Below are positions 6,347-13,665 of a DNA stretch of 14,065 nucleotides, piece by piece. Every line of letters starts with the position of its first letter. Positions within the stretch are counted from its first letter, which is position 1. Below the pieces are notes generated by a model. It did not search any database and was not told where the DNA came from. It saw only the letters and a list, made by a program, of their open reading frames with translations. The position numbers and the translations under genes are program-made. This stretch comes from CAYFZR01 sp964347835 [NCBI: uncultured archaeon] (GTDB lineage: Archaea; CAYFZR01), in contig CAYFZR010000047.1 of NCBI GenBank assembly GCA_964347835.1, positions 1-14,065 of the forward strand, in the 5' to 3' direction.

Positions 6347-7300
6347 TTGAATATTGAACTAATTCCTAGTAAAAAATATTTTAATGAGAAGATCAAATAT
6401 AGGTTCGGTGTTACATTGAATATAACGGGCTTTGAAGGTAAAATAATTAAGACAGAGCGGAAAAATGAATTCATTTTGGTGAAACTTACAAATCAAGATA
6501 CTTTGATCAATCTAAGAATCTTTAGTGATTTTGAGAGCCTTCAAAACCTTAAAAAGTTGCTAAATGAAAATATATACGTTAATATCATTGGAAATTTAAT
6601 AACTCAGAAATCTGGTGAATTTTATTTAGATGAACCGATAGGAGTATACGAAAAGGCAAGCATAAGTGGAAGGGTGGAGGATTTTGAAGTTGATAGTGAA
6701 GACGTAAGACTTATTCTGAATAACGGAGAAGTGATTATTCCTCTTGAAACAATGAAAGAAGAGCCAAAAATTGATATTGGCAATTTAATTGGTTCAATTG
6801 CCCATTCTAACGGTTATGTGCCTCTTTGCCTAATTGAAAACGGTTTTTACACCTATAAATCTGGTAAAAAGCCCGTAATAAACGTAAAAAACAGGTTAGA
6901 TTTTCACTTAATCCCCAGACGCCCGTTGATGATCAATACTCTCATTTCATCTATTTTAGGTGGTATTGTGGGAATTGCTACTTACCTTACTATACAATCA
7001 GTGGGTATAATGCACACGTCTTATTTCACCTTGGCATGGTTGTTACCCTTCATATTCGGTGGGATTTCATCTTCTTACATCCTAAAAGGGGAAAAAATAG
7101 ATTCAATAACGACAGGAATAGGCACAGGAATACTTTTATTAACTGCGATGATTGTATTGGATAAAAATGGAATATATCCTTTCTATTCTATATTAAAAAG
7201 CATGTTTCCAATTTCTTTCATGGTTATCATTATTGGCTTTCTGATTATGATTCAGTCCCCTATCTTCTCCTTTTTGATATGGAAAATCCTTGAACGATAA
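6347..7300 (+). CDS. Unrecognised protein: soluble N-terminal half plus four membrane helices
   Basis: 317 residues of unknown function. The first 190 residues are soluble and strand-rich. Two stretches (about 22-100 and 104-135, with ITGFEGKIIKTERKNEFILV and ISGRVEDFEVDSEDVRLIL) alternate hydrophobic and polar residues and resemble OB-fold-like barrels, but I see no diagnostic motif. The C-terminal third has membrane helices at about 195-217, 226-246, 254-271 and 284-313. No in-frame ATG exists before residue 136, so TTG at 6347 is the most likely start; the frame is open upstream only to a TGA at 6302. No Shine-Dalgarno was seen, which fits a leaderless message. The gene is divergent from the coiled-coil membrane protein and followed after 59 bases by the zinc-ribbon gene. 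Confidence 0.7.
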   Translation: MNIELIPSKKYFNEKIKYRFGVTLNITGFEGKIIKTERKNEFILVKLTNQDTLINLRIFSDFESLQNLKKLLNENIYVNIIGNLITQKSGEFYLDEPIGVYEKASISGRVEDFEVDSEDVRLILNNGEVIIPLETMKEEPKIDIGNLIGSIAHSNGYVPLCLIENGFYTYKSGKKPVINVKNRLDFHLIPRRPLMINTLISSILGGIVGIATYLTIQSVGIMHTSYFTLAWLLPFIFGGISSSYILKGEKIDSITTGIGTGILLLTAMIVLDKNGIYPFYSILKSMFPISFMVIIIGFLIMIQSPIFSFLIWKILER

Positions 7301-7359
7301 AGATTGGTATACACCGCAAAAAGTATAACCAACTGGGCCTATTATGAGTATGATGGTCG

Positions 7360-7512
7360 ATGAGGCTTAGAAAAGTAAATTGTGATATATGTGGTTCATT
7401 GGGGACATCTTTGCTCATATGCAAATCCTGTGGTAAACAGGTCTGTCATAGATGCGTTAACCCTCTTTTAGGAGTATGTTTATCATGCGCGACTGGAAAG
7501 AGAATAACTTAG
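7360..7512 (+). CDS. 50-residue zinc-ribbon protein with four CxxC knuckles
   Basis: A short gene easily missed by length cut-offs. ATG at 7360 to TAG at 7510-7512 encodes 50 residues with eight cysteines in four CxxC pairs: C8/C11, C21/C24, C29/C32 and C40/C43, with H30 inside the third. This is the pattern of two interleaved zinc sites, as in B-box, treble-clef or RING-like fingers. The regular spacing, and that the cysteines fill nearly the whole protein, argue for a real gene. It overlaps the next gene by 28 bases (37 if the earlier start is used), implying translational coupling. The ribosome site is weak. A nucleic-acid-binding or protein-adaptor role is plausible but not shown. Confidence 0.7.
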   Translation: MRLRKVNCDICGSLGTSLLICKSCGKQVCHRCVNPLLGVCLSCATGKRIT

Positions 7513-7997
7513 AACAAGAGGATTTGTTAGAAGTAAGGGTCTCCTCGATTTTTAGGGGTGCCCACACGCGACCAATTATCATATTTGCACTGGAAGACAA
7601 TCTAAATAGAGTATTGCCGGTGTACACAGAGATGCAACAAGATTACGTGGAAGGAATAGAAAAGATAAAAATTTTCTTTAAAGAAGGGGTTATTATATCA
7701 AAGGTTTTCGTTAAAAATGAAATTAAAGAGATGGATGTTGGAAGATCAGTCTTTCTTGCATATATTAACAGAGCCGATATCTTTGTTTCGAGAGAAATAA
7801 TGGATGTTCATGGTATCAAGATTCCCGATGAAAGAGAGGTTTTAGAAATTCAGATTGATGGATTAAAAGATTATTTGAGAGATCTAAAACTTAAGAAGAG
7901 TGAAATAAGAATATATGAAGAACTCAGAGATCATCTAAGCCAGGAAATAAAAATACTTGAAGATAGACTGCAGAAAATATCAGAAGAGGAGGATTAA
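7485..7997 (+). CDS. Bifunctional-nuclease (DUF151)-like protein with coiled-coil tail
   Basis: 170 residues from ATG at 7485, chosen because GGAG (7471-7474) is ten bases upstream; ATG at 7476 is only one base from it. Residues about 15-115 recall the bifunctional nuclease (DUF151) fold: EVRVSSIF, a strand pair with RVLPVYTEMQQ (42-52) at the place of the family's LPIWIG..EA, and DVGRSVFLAYINRADIFVSRE (84-104) at the place of its D-RPSDAIALA-R...PIFVSE block. Key family residues (the RPSDA motif) are altered and the middle is shorter, so this may be a diverged, possibly inactive, relative. Residues 125-170 are a charged coiled coil, reminiscent of the UVR tail of bacterial members. It overlaps the zinc-ribbon gene. 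The family assignment is tentative. Confidence 0.55.
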   Translation: MRDWKENNLEQEDLLEVRVSSIFRGAHTRPIIIFALEDNLNRVLPVYTEMQQDYVEGIEKIKIFFKEGVIISKVFVKNEIKEMDVGRSVFLAYINRADIFVSREIMDVHGIKIPDEREVLEIQIDGLKDYLRDLKLKKSEIRIYEELRDHLSQEIKILEDRLQKISEEED

Positions 7998-8010
7998 AAA
8001 TAAAGAGTTT

Positions 8011-8031
8011 GCGCCTGATCAAGTCAAGCGC
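8011..8031 (-). terminator. Hairpin terminator between convergent genes
   Basis: On the minus strand GCGCTTGA and TCAGGCGC pair over eight bases (one G-U in RNA) around a five-base loop. They are followed by CTTTATTTTT, which looks like a terminator for the cytochrome gene. On the plus strand the same hairpin follows the DUF151-like stop by 13 bases but has a weaker T stretch. It sits in the 53-base gap between the two converging genes. Confidence 0.55.
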
Positions 8032-8050
8032 TTATTGATTGTTCGTTCTA

Positions 8051-8725
8051 TCATTCTCCGCCCGGTTCATGACCGCCAACAAGGTGTATTACATGTTGTT
8101 CCAATGATTTTGCTGCCCATTCTGCATCCTTGTTTGGATGGCAGTTTGCTTCTAACATACCGCATGAGAATACCGGATTCTGTTTGCTTTCCTCCATTTC
8201 CCAGGTGTGAGATCTAATCTTATACTCACCGTCTGAGCCTATGACAGGCATGTGACAATCACTGCATCCGACACCCTTCTTTTCCATATTTTTACCAGGA
8301 CCAGGCACGAATTCGATATAATGATGCCCACCAGTATGGCACTTCACACAAAGTTCAGTGTTACCATCTGCTGGAACCCAGTCTCCAATATTAGCATCGT
8401 AAAAGCCAACGAGCCCTAAACCTGTCTCTGCTGGCGGATGACAGACATTGCAGACAATGTCTTCCCATTCCTCTTCTGGCACTGGATCATTATTATCCCT
8501 GGTCGAACCTATAACGAATTGGAAAGGCGCCTTACAACTTGCGCAATAGGTATTTGCACCAATCCCTTCATCATACGAGTCTGCGTGCTCACTTTCCATC
8601 CATGTGGTTACCTCGTGAAGGCCTTCAACACTTTCCGTCAAGGAGGATAAACCGACCATCCCTAGAACTACTAAGACAACAATAAAGAAGGACGTCGACA
8701 GAACGACCTTATATTTTTTCTCCAT
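8051..8725 (-). CDS. Membrane-anchored five-haem cytochrome c, short NrfA-like
   Basis: A predicted extracytoplasmic electron-transfer protein of 224 residues. An N-terminal hydrophobic helix (about 8-26) after a basic start acts as signal or anchor. Haem sites in order: C61-A-S-C64-K65 (CxxCK), C92/C95/H96, C126/C129/H130, C154/C157/H158 (GCSDCHMP) and C188-X6-C195-H196. The CxxCK site first, followed by CxxCH sites including a CxDCHMP site, is the haem order of the nitrite reductase NrfA, but NrfA is about twice as long. The last site has a non-standard spacing. ATG at 8725 is preceded by GAGGGGGTG at about four bases; GTG at 8743 is unlikely. It lies between a terminator hairpin and an AT palindrome, so it is probably monocistronic, back to back with the tetrapyrrole operon. 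Catalysis cannot be claimed. Confidence 0.85.
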   Translation of the reverse strand: MEKKYKVVLSTSFFIVVLVVLGMVGLSSLTESVEGLHEVTTWMESEHADSYDEGIGANTYCASCKAPFQFVIGSTRDNNDPVPEEEWEDIVCNVCHPPAETGLGLVGFYDANIGDWVPADGNTELCVKCHTGGHHYIEFVPGPGKNMEKKGVGCSDCHMPVIGSDGEYKIRSHTWEMEESKQNPVFSCGMLEANCHPNKDAEWAAKSLEQHVIHLVGGHEPGGE

Positions 8726-8754
8726 CCACACCCCCTCGTACACAAATTCATATT

Positions 8755-8772
8755 ATATTATAATTATAATAT
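8755..8772. promoter_or_regulatory. 18-base perfect AT palindrome in the cytochrome promoter
   Basis: ATATTATAATTATAATAT reads the same on both strands and lies 30-47 bases before the cytochrome ATG, where its TATA box should be. It may be the TATA element itself, or an operator overlapping it. Being all A/T, chance is a real alternative. The rest of the 251-base gap to the hem operon is AT-rich with further TATA-like stretches (8903-8927) and no visible gene. Confidence 0.4.
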
Positions 8773-8947
8773 GCTCCAAATATAAAAATTTTTCGTTGTT
8801 GGTTTGTTACGATGAATCTTCTCAAGTTGCCTTAAAAAGAATAAATGCCTAAAAGATAATTAAGAAGTGATGTTTTCACTTTAATAAAAAATATATCATT
8901 AATATAGTATAAATTTAATATATAAAACCCTTATAAGACAGAAAAAG

Positions 8948-8955
8948 TTTTATAA
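8948..8955 (+). promoter_or_regulatory. Probable TATA box of the tetrapyrrole operon
   Basis: TTTTATAA is centred about 26 bases before the ATG at 8977. With usual archaeal spacing transcription would begin at or next to that ATG, giving a leaderless or nearly leaderless message. No Shine-Dalgarno precedes 8977, which agrees. The inner genes hemA and hemL do have such sites. Confidence 0.5.
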
Positions 8956-8976
8956 TCCCCATAATAGATTTGTTTT

Positions 8977-9162
8977 ATGCCCCACATACCGATACTCTCA
9001 AATACAGTGAGGTATAACTTCCTGCTAATTGGCGGGGGGGACGTCAGTGCGAGGAGGGTCAAAACGTTGTTGCAAGCCGGGGTTGAGATCACAATTTCTG
9101 ATCAATTAGATCAAGATTTTTCTTTTTTGGAGGAAATATCCCATGGAGATAATCAACGTTAG
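8977..9162 (+). CDS. Truncated siroheme synthase / precorrin-2 dehydrogenase, Rossmann fragment
   Basis: Full-length members (about 200 residues, Met8p or CysG N-terminal type) oxidise precorrin-2 to sirohydrochlorin with NAD. Here only 61 codons exist: RYNFLLIGGGDVSARRVKTL (12-31) is the typical N-terminal strand, glycine-rich dinucleotide loop and helix, followed by AGVEITISDQ. Family similarity fades after about residue 45, and the frame stops at 9160-9162, inside hemA. The rest of the enzyme, including the catalytic and dimerisation region, is absent and not present in another frame, because hemA starts at 9143. It reads as a deletion remnant or a reduced leader cistron; its 3' end supplies the hemA ribosome site (GGAGGA). 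It cannot have full enzyme function alone. ATG at 8977 is probably leaderless. Confidence 0.7.
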   Translation: MPHIPILSNTVRYNFLLIGGGDVSARRVKTLLQAGVEITISDQLDQDFSFLEEISHGDNQR

Positions 9163-10453
9163 ACTTACCCACAAAAAAGCAGACGTTTCCACGCTGGATT
9201 CCGCATTTATTAGGGATATTCCCAAAGCTCTCAAAGACATTAAGAAACTGGATTTTCCTGAGTGCTGTATCTTACAGACATGTAATAGGATTGAGTTCTA
9301 CTGTATTGGCAAAACAGGCTCGGAAAGCAAGATCGTTCAATATATCGTATCAAACGTATTTGAAAAATCTGAATTGGGAGAATGTTTGGTCCGAAAAGGC
9401 ACTCAGAATATATTAAGGTGTATAGAAGAAGAAGTAAAGAATATAAACAGACTAAAAGAGGCAATAGAAATAGAAAAAGGAGAAAATGTACTGAGACACC
9501 TTTTAAAGGTAGCATCAGGCATAGAATCCATGATGGTAGGAGAAGACCAGATCCTTGGACAGGTAAAGGGAGCATACCATATAGCAAAGAAGAACCGTAC
9601 CATTGGTAAAAATCTTGATATTGTTTTTAGAAAAGCAATAAATGTTGGAAAGAAGGTAAGAAAAGAGAGTAATATAAACGTTGGATCTGTTTCAATAGGA
9701 TCTGCAGCTGTAGATCTTTCAGAATCAATTTTTGGTTCTTTAAAAGACGTGACCGTTTTGGTTGTTGGCGCGGGAAAGATGGCCACCTTGGTGGCAAAAT
9801 CACTCAAAAAATTTGACTTAAAGGTTATTTATGTTGCGAATAGAACATATGAAAAAGGCGTGGAACTTGCAAAAGAATTGAATGGTATTGCAATAAGATT
9901 TTCAGACTTAGATCAGGCACTACTAACTTCTGATCTTGTAATATGTGCTACAGGAGCCCCCCATCCTATTATTAACAAAGGGAAGTTAGAAGAAGTAATC
10001 CAAAAGCGAGGAGGGCACTGCCCCTTAATCGTAGACATAGCAAGTCCTAGGGACGTAGCCGAGGATGTTAAAACATTAGATAATGTAAAAATATGCGACA
10101 TCGATGATCTAAGGGCAATAGCAGAGGAAAACATTGAAAAGCGGAAAAACGAGATCAAGAAAGTGGAGGATATTGTAGAAAGCGAGCTCAGACTTTTAGA
10201 AAAAGAACTGATAAGACAGAAAATCGAGCCAATCTTATCGAAGATGTATACTGGAGCTGAAGACGTTAGACAAAGAGAGTTAAGTAGAGCACTTGCCATG
10301 CTTGAAGATCTTGATGGAGAGAACCAGGAGATCATAGACGATATGACCAAAGCAATTGTAAAAAAGGTTCTTGCCCCGATGATTGAAAATTTAAAGAAAG
10401 CAGCAGAAAATGGAAATATCGAATTTTTGCATATGTTACACGAGGCGTTATGA
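9143..10453 (+). CDS. hemA: Glutamyl-tRNA reductase
   Basis: First committed step of C5 tetrapyrrole synthesis: glutamyl-tRNA(Glu) is reduced with NADPH to glutamate-1-semialdehyde. The 436-residue product has the catalytic motif [10 protein letters not shown] with C47, the signature [20 protein letters not shown] (125-144), an NADPH Rossmann motif [10 protein letters not shown] (205-214) followed by VANRTYEKG, and a C-terminal helical dimerisation region. Archaeal relatives are nearer 400 residues. The extra length partly lies between TCNR and the signature (about 85-115, lysine/glutamate-rich). ATG at 9143 is preceded by GGAGGA at eight bases, inside the truncated siroheme gene. The stop overlaps the hemB start. 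Confidence 0.95.
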   Translation: MEIINVRLTHKKADVSTLDSAFIRDIPKALKDIKKLDFPECCILQTCNRIEFYCIGKTGSESKIVQYIVSNVFEKSELGECLVRKGTQNILRCIEEEVKNINRLKEAIEIEKGENVLRHLLKVASGIESMMVGEDQILGQVKGAYHIAKKNRTIGKNLDIVFRKAINVGKKVRKESNINVGSVSIGSAAVDLSESIFGSLKDVTVLVVGAGKMATLVAKSLKKFDLKVIYVANRTYEKGVELAKELNGIAIRFSDLDQALLTSDLVICATGAPHPIINKGKLEEVIQKRGGHCPLIVDIASPRDVAEDVKTLDNVKICDIDDLRAIAEENIEKRKNEIKKVEDIVESELRLLEKELIRQKIEPILSKMYTGAEDVRQRELSRALAMLEDLDGENQEIIDDMTKAIVKKVLAPMIENLKKAAENGNIEFLHMLHEAL

Positions 10454-11433
10454 TGTTTCCGCGCACCAGAATGAGGAGACTTAGAAGGTCTCAACTTATA
10501 AGGGACTTTGTCCGTGAAACTCAAATTGACATAAAAGATCTCATATATCCTTTTTTTGTGGAGGAAGGGCTTAGCGACAAAAAACCTATAAGTGCGATGC
10601 CCAATCAATTCAGATATTCAATAGATTCTCTGGTAAAAAAGTTAGGGGATTTGGTTGAAATCGGAATCCCTGCCATAATTCTATTTGGAATACCTGCAGA
10701 AAAAGATTCTCTTGCAAGCAGCGCCTATGATAAAAATGGAATCATTCAGCAAGCGGTAAGAAAATTAAAAGAGGAATTTGGAGAGGATCTCATAGTTATA
10801 ACAGATATTTGTCTGTGTGAATATACAGATCATGGGCACTGTGGCATCGTTAGGGGAAACGAAATCTTGAACGACGAAACTCTAGAACTGCTTGCTAAAA
10901 CCGCACTATCCCATGCTGAGGCAGGATCAGATATTGTGGCTCCATCAGATATGATGGATGGAAGAGTAGGTGCTATAAGAGCGGCTTTAGATAAAGAGGG
11001 CTTTTCTGATACCTTAATAATGTCTTATGCTGCTAAATATGCCTCTACTTTCTACGGTCCCTTTAGGGAGGCTGCTGAATCTGCTCCCTCCTTTGGAGAT
11101 AGGCGCTCTTATCAGATGGATCCTCGAAACGTAAACGAAGCATTAAGAGAGGTTTATTTAGATATCCAAGAAGGTGCTGATATCATCATGGTAAAACCAG
11201 CATTATCTTATCTTGACGTTCTTTACAGAGTAAAGAAAGATTTTGGATATCCTACCGCAGCATATAATGTAAGCGGCGAGTATACAATGATAAAATTGAT
11301 GGTTGAAAAAGGCTACATTAAGGAAAAAGACGCTGTCTTTGAGGTTTTAAATAGTATTAAAAGGGCTGGTGCGGACATGATATTGACTTATTTCGCAGAA
11401 GATGTGGCGAGGTGGCTTAGGGGTGAGGTCTGA
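10450..11433 (+). CDS. hemB: Delta-aminolevulinic acid dehydratase (porphobilinogen synthase)
   Basis: Condenses two aminolevulinic acid molecules to porphobilinogen. The 327-residue product has the zinc-binding cysteines C121, C123 and C131 ([12 protein letters not shown]), so it is the zinc-dependent type. It also has the two catalytic lysines: K196 in MSYAAKYAS and K249 in [12 protein letters not shown]. The flexible lid, MDPRN and the final [10 protein letters not shown] are standard. Two adjacent ATGs overlap the hemA stop (10450 and 10453), giving translational coupling; the second may be the real start. The 3' end overlaps the 5' end of hemL. Confidence 0.95.
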   Translation: MMFPRTRMRRLRRSQLIRDFVRETQIDIKDLIYPFFVEEGLSDKKPISAMPNQFRYSIDSLVKKLGDLVEIGIPAIILFGIPAEKDSLASSAYDKNGIIQQAVRKLKEEFGEDLIVITDICLCEYTDHGHCGIVRGNEILNDETLELLAKTALSHAEAGSDIVAPSDMMDGRVGAIRAALDKEGFSDTLIMSYAAKYASTFYGPFREAAESAPSFGDRRSYQMDPRNVNEALREVYLDIQEGADIIMVKPALSYLDVLYRVKKDFGYPTAAYNVSGEYTMIKLMVEKGYIKEKDAVFEVLNSIKRAGADMILTYFAEDVARWLRGEV

Positions 11434-12691
11434 AGAACTTTATGAAGAAGCAAAGAAGTTACTGTGCGGGGGAGTGAATAGCCCTGTAAGGGCGATGAAA
11501 CCTTATCCCTTTTATACAAAAAATGCCAAAGGTCCGATGATATTCGATATCGACGGAAATTCATACATCGATTACTGTCTCGCCTACGGACCCCTCATAT
11601 TAGGACACGCAAATCCTGTGATAATGGAGTCTATTTCAAGACAGTTAGAAATGGGATGGTCCTACGGAACTCCCATAGAAAACGAGATAAAACTCGCCAA
11701 GAAGATTGTTAGACACGTTCCATGCGTAGAGATGGTGAGATTTGTAAATACAGGCACAGAAGCTACAATGGGAGCGATTAGATTAGCAAGAGGGTTTACT
11801 GGAAAAAATAAGATAATAAAGATAGAAGGAGGTTTTCACGGAGCCCATGACTCTGTTTTAGTCAAAGCTGGCTCCGGTGCAACTACCTTTGGAGAGCCTG
11901 ACTCCTTGGGAGTTCCAGAGGATTTTGCAAGAAACACCATAGTCATTCCCTTCAACGATGTAGAGGCATTAGAAAATATTGTCGAAGAAGATTCTGACAT
12001 CGCTGGATTTATTTTGGAGCCTGTTATGGGGAATGCAGGATGTATTCTTCCAAAAAATGATTATTTAAAGGAGATAAGAAGAATATCATCAAGAAAAGAT
12101 GTCTTATTGATATTCGACGAAGTAATAACTGGCTTTAGATTAGGAATGGGAGGTGCGCAAGAATACTTCAAAGTTACTCCAGATATCGTTACACTCGGAA
12201 AAATTTTAGGGGCAGGTTTTCCTATAGGTGCTTTTGGAGGAAGGAAGGAGATCATGGAATTTATATCTCCTGCAGGTAAGGTATACCAAGCAGGAACATT
12301 TAATGCCAATCCAATATCTATGTGCGCTTCATTGGCATCTATGGATGAAATAGAGAAAGGTAGGGCTCATGAAAAAGCAAATAGTGCATGCGAGAAGCTT
12401 GTATCCGGATTGAAGGACTTAATCGAGGATTCAAACTTAAAAATTCAAGTAAATCAAATTACCAGTATGTTTTCCATGTTCTTTAGCGAAAATCCTGTTG
12501 TTGATTATAAATCTGCTATTTCTGGAGATAAAGAAAAATTCTTAGAATTTCAAAGATTATTGATGAAAAAAGGGGTTTTCTTCCCACCTTCCATGTTTGA
12601 GACTTGCTTTCTTTCATGTACTCACGATGGATCAGATATAGAACTCACCTTAAACGCGATTGAATCTGCATTGAGAGAAGTGTACCTATGA
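11423..12691 (+). CDS. hemL: Glutamate-1-semialdehyde 2,1-aminomutase
   Basis: Pyridoxal-phosphate enzyme that turns glutamate-1-semialdehyde into 5-aminolevulinic acid. I start it at GTG 11423 ([20 protein letters not shown], the common family N-terminus) because GAGGTGG at 11409-11415 is eight bases before. An ATG at 11402 would add seven residues and overlap hemB more. From the GTG the protein is 422 residues. [29 protein letters not shown] and the lysine motif [19 protein letters not shown] (K260, Schiff-base lysine) are all present, as is [10 protein letters not shown]. The start overlaps the hemB stop by 11 bases and the end overlaps hemC by four, so translation is coupled. Confidence 0.95.
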   Translation: MRSEELYEEAKKLLCGGVNSPVRAMKPYPFYTKNAKGPMIFDIDGNSYIDYCLAYGPLILGHANPVIMESISRQLEMGWSYGTPIENEIKLAKKIVRHVPCVEMVRFVNTGTEATMGAIRLARGFTGKNKIIKIEGGFHGAHDSVLVKAGSGATTFGEPDSLGVPEDFARNTIVIPFNDVEALENIVEEDSDIAGFILEPVMGNAGCILPKNDYLKEIRRISSRKDVLLIFDEVITGFRLGMGGAQEYFKVTPDIVTLGKILGAGFPIGAFGGRKEIMEFISPAGKVYQAGTFNANPISMCASLASMDEIEKGRAHEKANSACEKLVSGLKDLIEDSNLKIQVNQITSMFSMFFSENPVVDYKSAISGDKEKFLEFQRLLMKKGVFFPPSMFETCFLSCTHDGSDIELTLNAIESALREVYL

Positions 12692-13611
12692 GAATCGGAA
12701 CCAGAGGAAGCAAACTCGCCTTAATTCAAACCGCTTTTGTAAAAGATTTGTTGAAGTCTGTTGAGCCGGATTTAGAATGTGAAACCAAGGTAATTCGTAC
12801 AACTGGGAATAAGATAACTGATGTTCCCCTCCATAAGGTGGGAAAGGCAATTTTTGTAAAAGAAATCGATTCTGCCATATTAGATGGAAGGGTAGACTGC
12901 GCAGTTCATAGCATGAAGGATGTTCCATCCCAGATGGAGGAGGGTCTGGTAATAGCCGGCGTACCCAAGAGAGAGATTCCAAATGAGGTCATCGTTGGAA
13001 AGAAATTAAATGAACTGACAAGCCAGGATGTTGTGGGTACAAGTAGCATAAGGAGAAGGGCTCAAATCTTGAGCAAAATACCAGACATAACGGTAAAATG
13101 GATTAGGGGCAACGTAGACACAAGGATAAGAAAATTAAAAAAAGGAGAATTTACTGCTTTGATCATGGCTTACGCTGGAATAAAGAGGATGGGTTTCGAA
13201 GAAGAGATAAATGAGGTTCTTGAAATAGGCCGCTTTATGCCTGCTCCGTGTCAAGGAGCTATCGCGGTTGTGGCATCAGAAGATTCCGATTATATAGATT
13301 TAATCAGAAAAATAGAAGATAAGAATACAAGGCAAGAAATAACAGCCGAAAGAAGTCTGTTGAGAACGTTAGGTGGCGGCTGTCAAGTTCCTTTTGGTGT
13401 AAACGCCTCGTTGAATAAAAAATTAGAATTGAGATGCATACTTTTTGACCCAGAAGGAAGGAAGAAGATTTTCCACGAAGAAACAGGAGAACCTAAAAAT
13501 GCAGAAAAAATAGGAGAGAGATGTGCCCATGCTTTATTTGAAAAAGGTGCATCTCATTTATTAGATATAGCCAGGAAAACCGATTTGGATGAATTATTCA
13601 GGATAGGTTGA
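12688..13611 (+). CDS. hemC: Hydroxymethylbilane synthase (porphobilinogen deaminase)
   Basis: Joins four porphobilinogen units into hydroxymethylbilane. The 307-residue product shows [14 protein letters not shown] at the N-terminus, HSMKDVP with catalytic D78, the substrate-binding arginines in GTSSIRRRAQ and RGNVDTRIRKL, PAPCQGAIAV, and C232 in GGGCQVPFG, the anchor of the dipyrromethane cofactor. ATG at 12688 overlaps the hemL stop in an ATGA arrangement. It is the last recognised tetrapyrrole gene in the window; no hemD or uroporphyrinogen methyltransferase follows before htpX. Confidence 0.96.
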   Translation: MRIGTRGSKLALIQTAFVKDLLKSVEPDLECETKVIRTTGNKITDVPLHKVGKAIFVKEIDSAILDGRVDCAVHSMKDVPSQMEEGLVIAGVPKREIPNEVIVGKKLNELTSQDVVGTSSIRRRAQILSKIPDITVKWIRGNVDTRIRKLKKGEFTALIMAYAGIKRMGFEEEINEVLEIGRFMPAPCQGAIAVVASEDSDYIDLIRKIEDKNTRQEITAERSLLRTLGGGCQVPFGVNASLNKKLELRCILFDPEGRKKIFHEETGEPKNAEKIGERCAHALFEKGASHLLDIARKTDLDELFRIG

Positions 13612-13665
13612 TTTTGAATCGAATGATTTATCTTTCATTACTAATTAGTTAAACGGGGTGGGAAT

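Noticed and set aside
8051-8725. True nitrite reductase NrfA
   Set aside because: Half the normal length, altered last haem site, and the catalytic Arg/Tyr/His set cannot be placed.
9031-9045. Frameshift at the run of seven G in the siroheme fragment
   Set aside because: Family-like sequence continues in the same frame on both sides (LLIGGGDVSARRVK), so no base is missing there.
9240-9807. Other frames inside hemA on both strands
   Set aside because: hemA is complete with all motifs; these are shadows.
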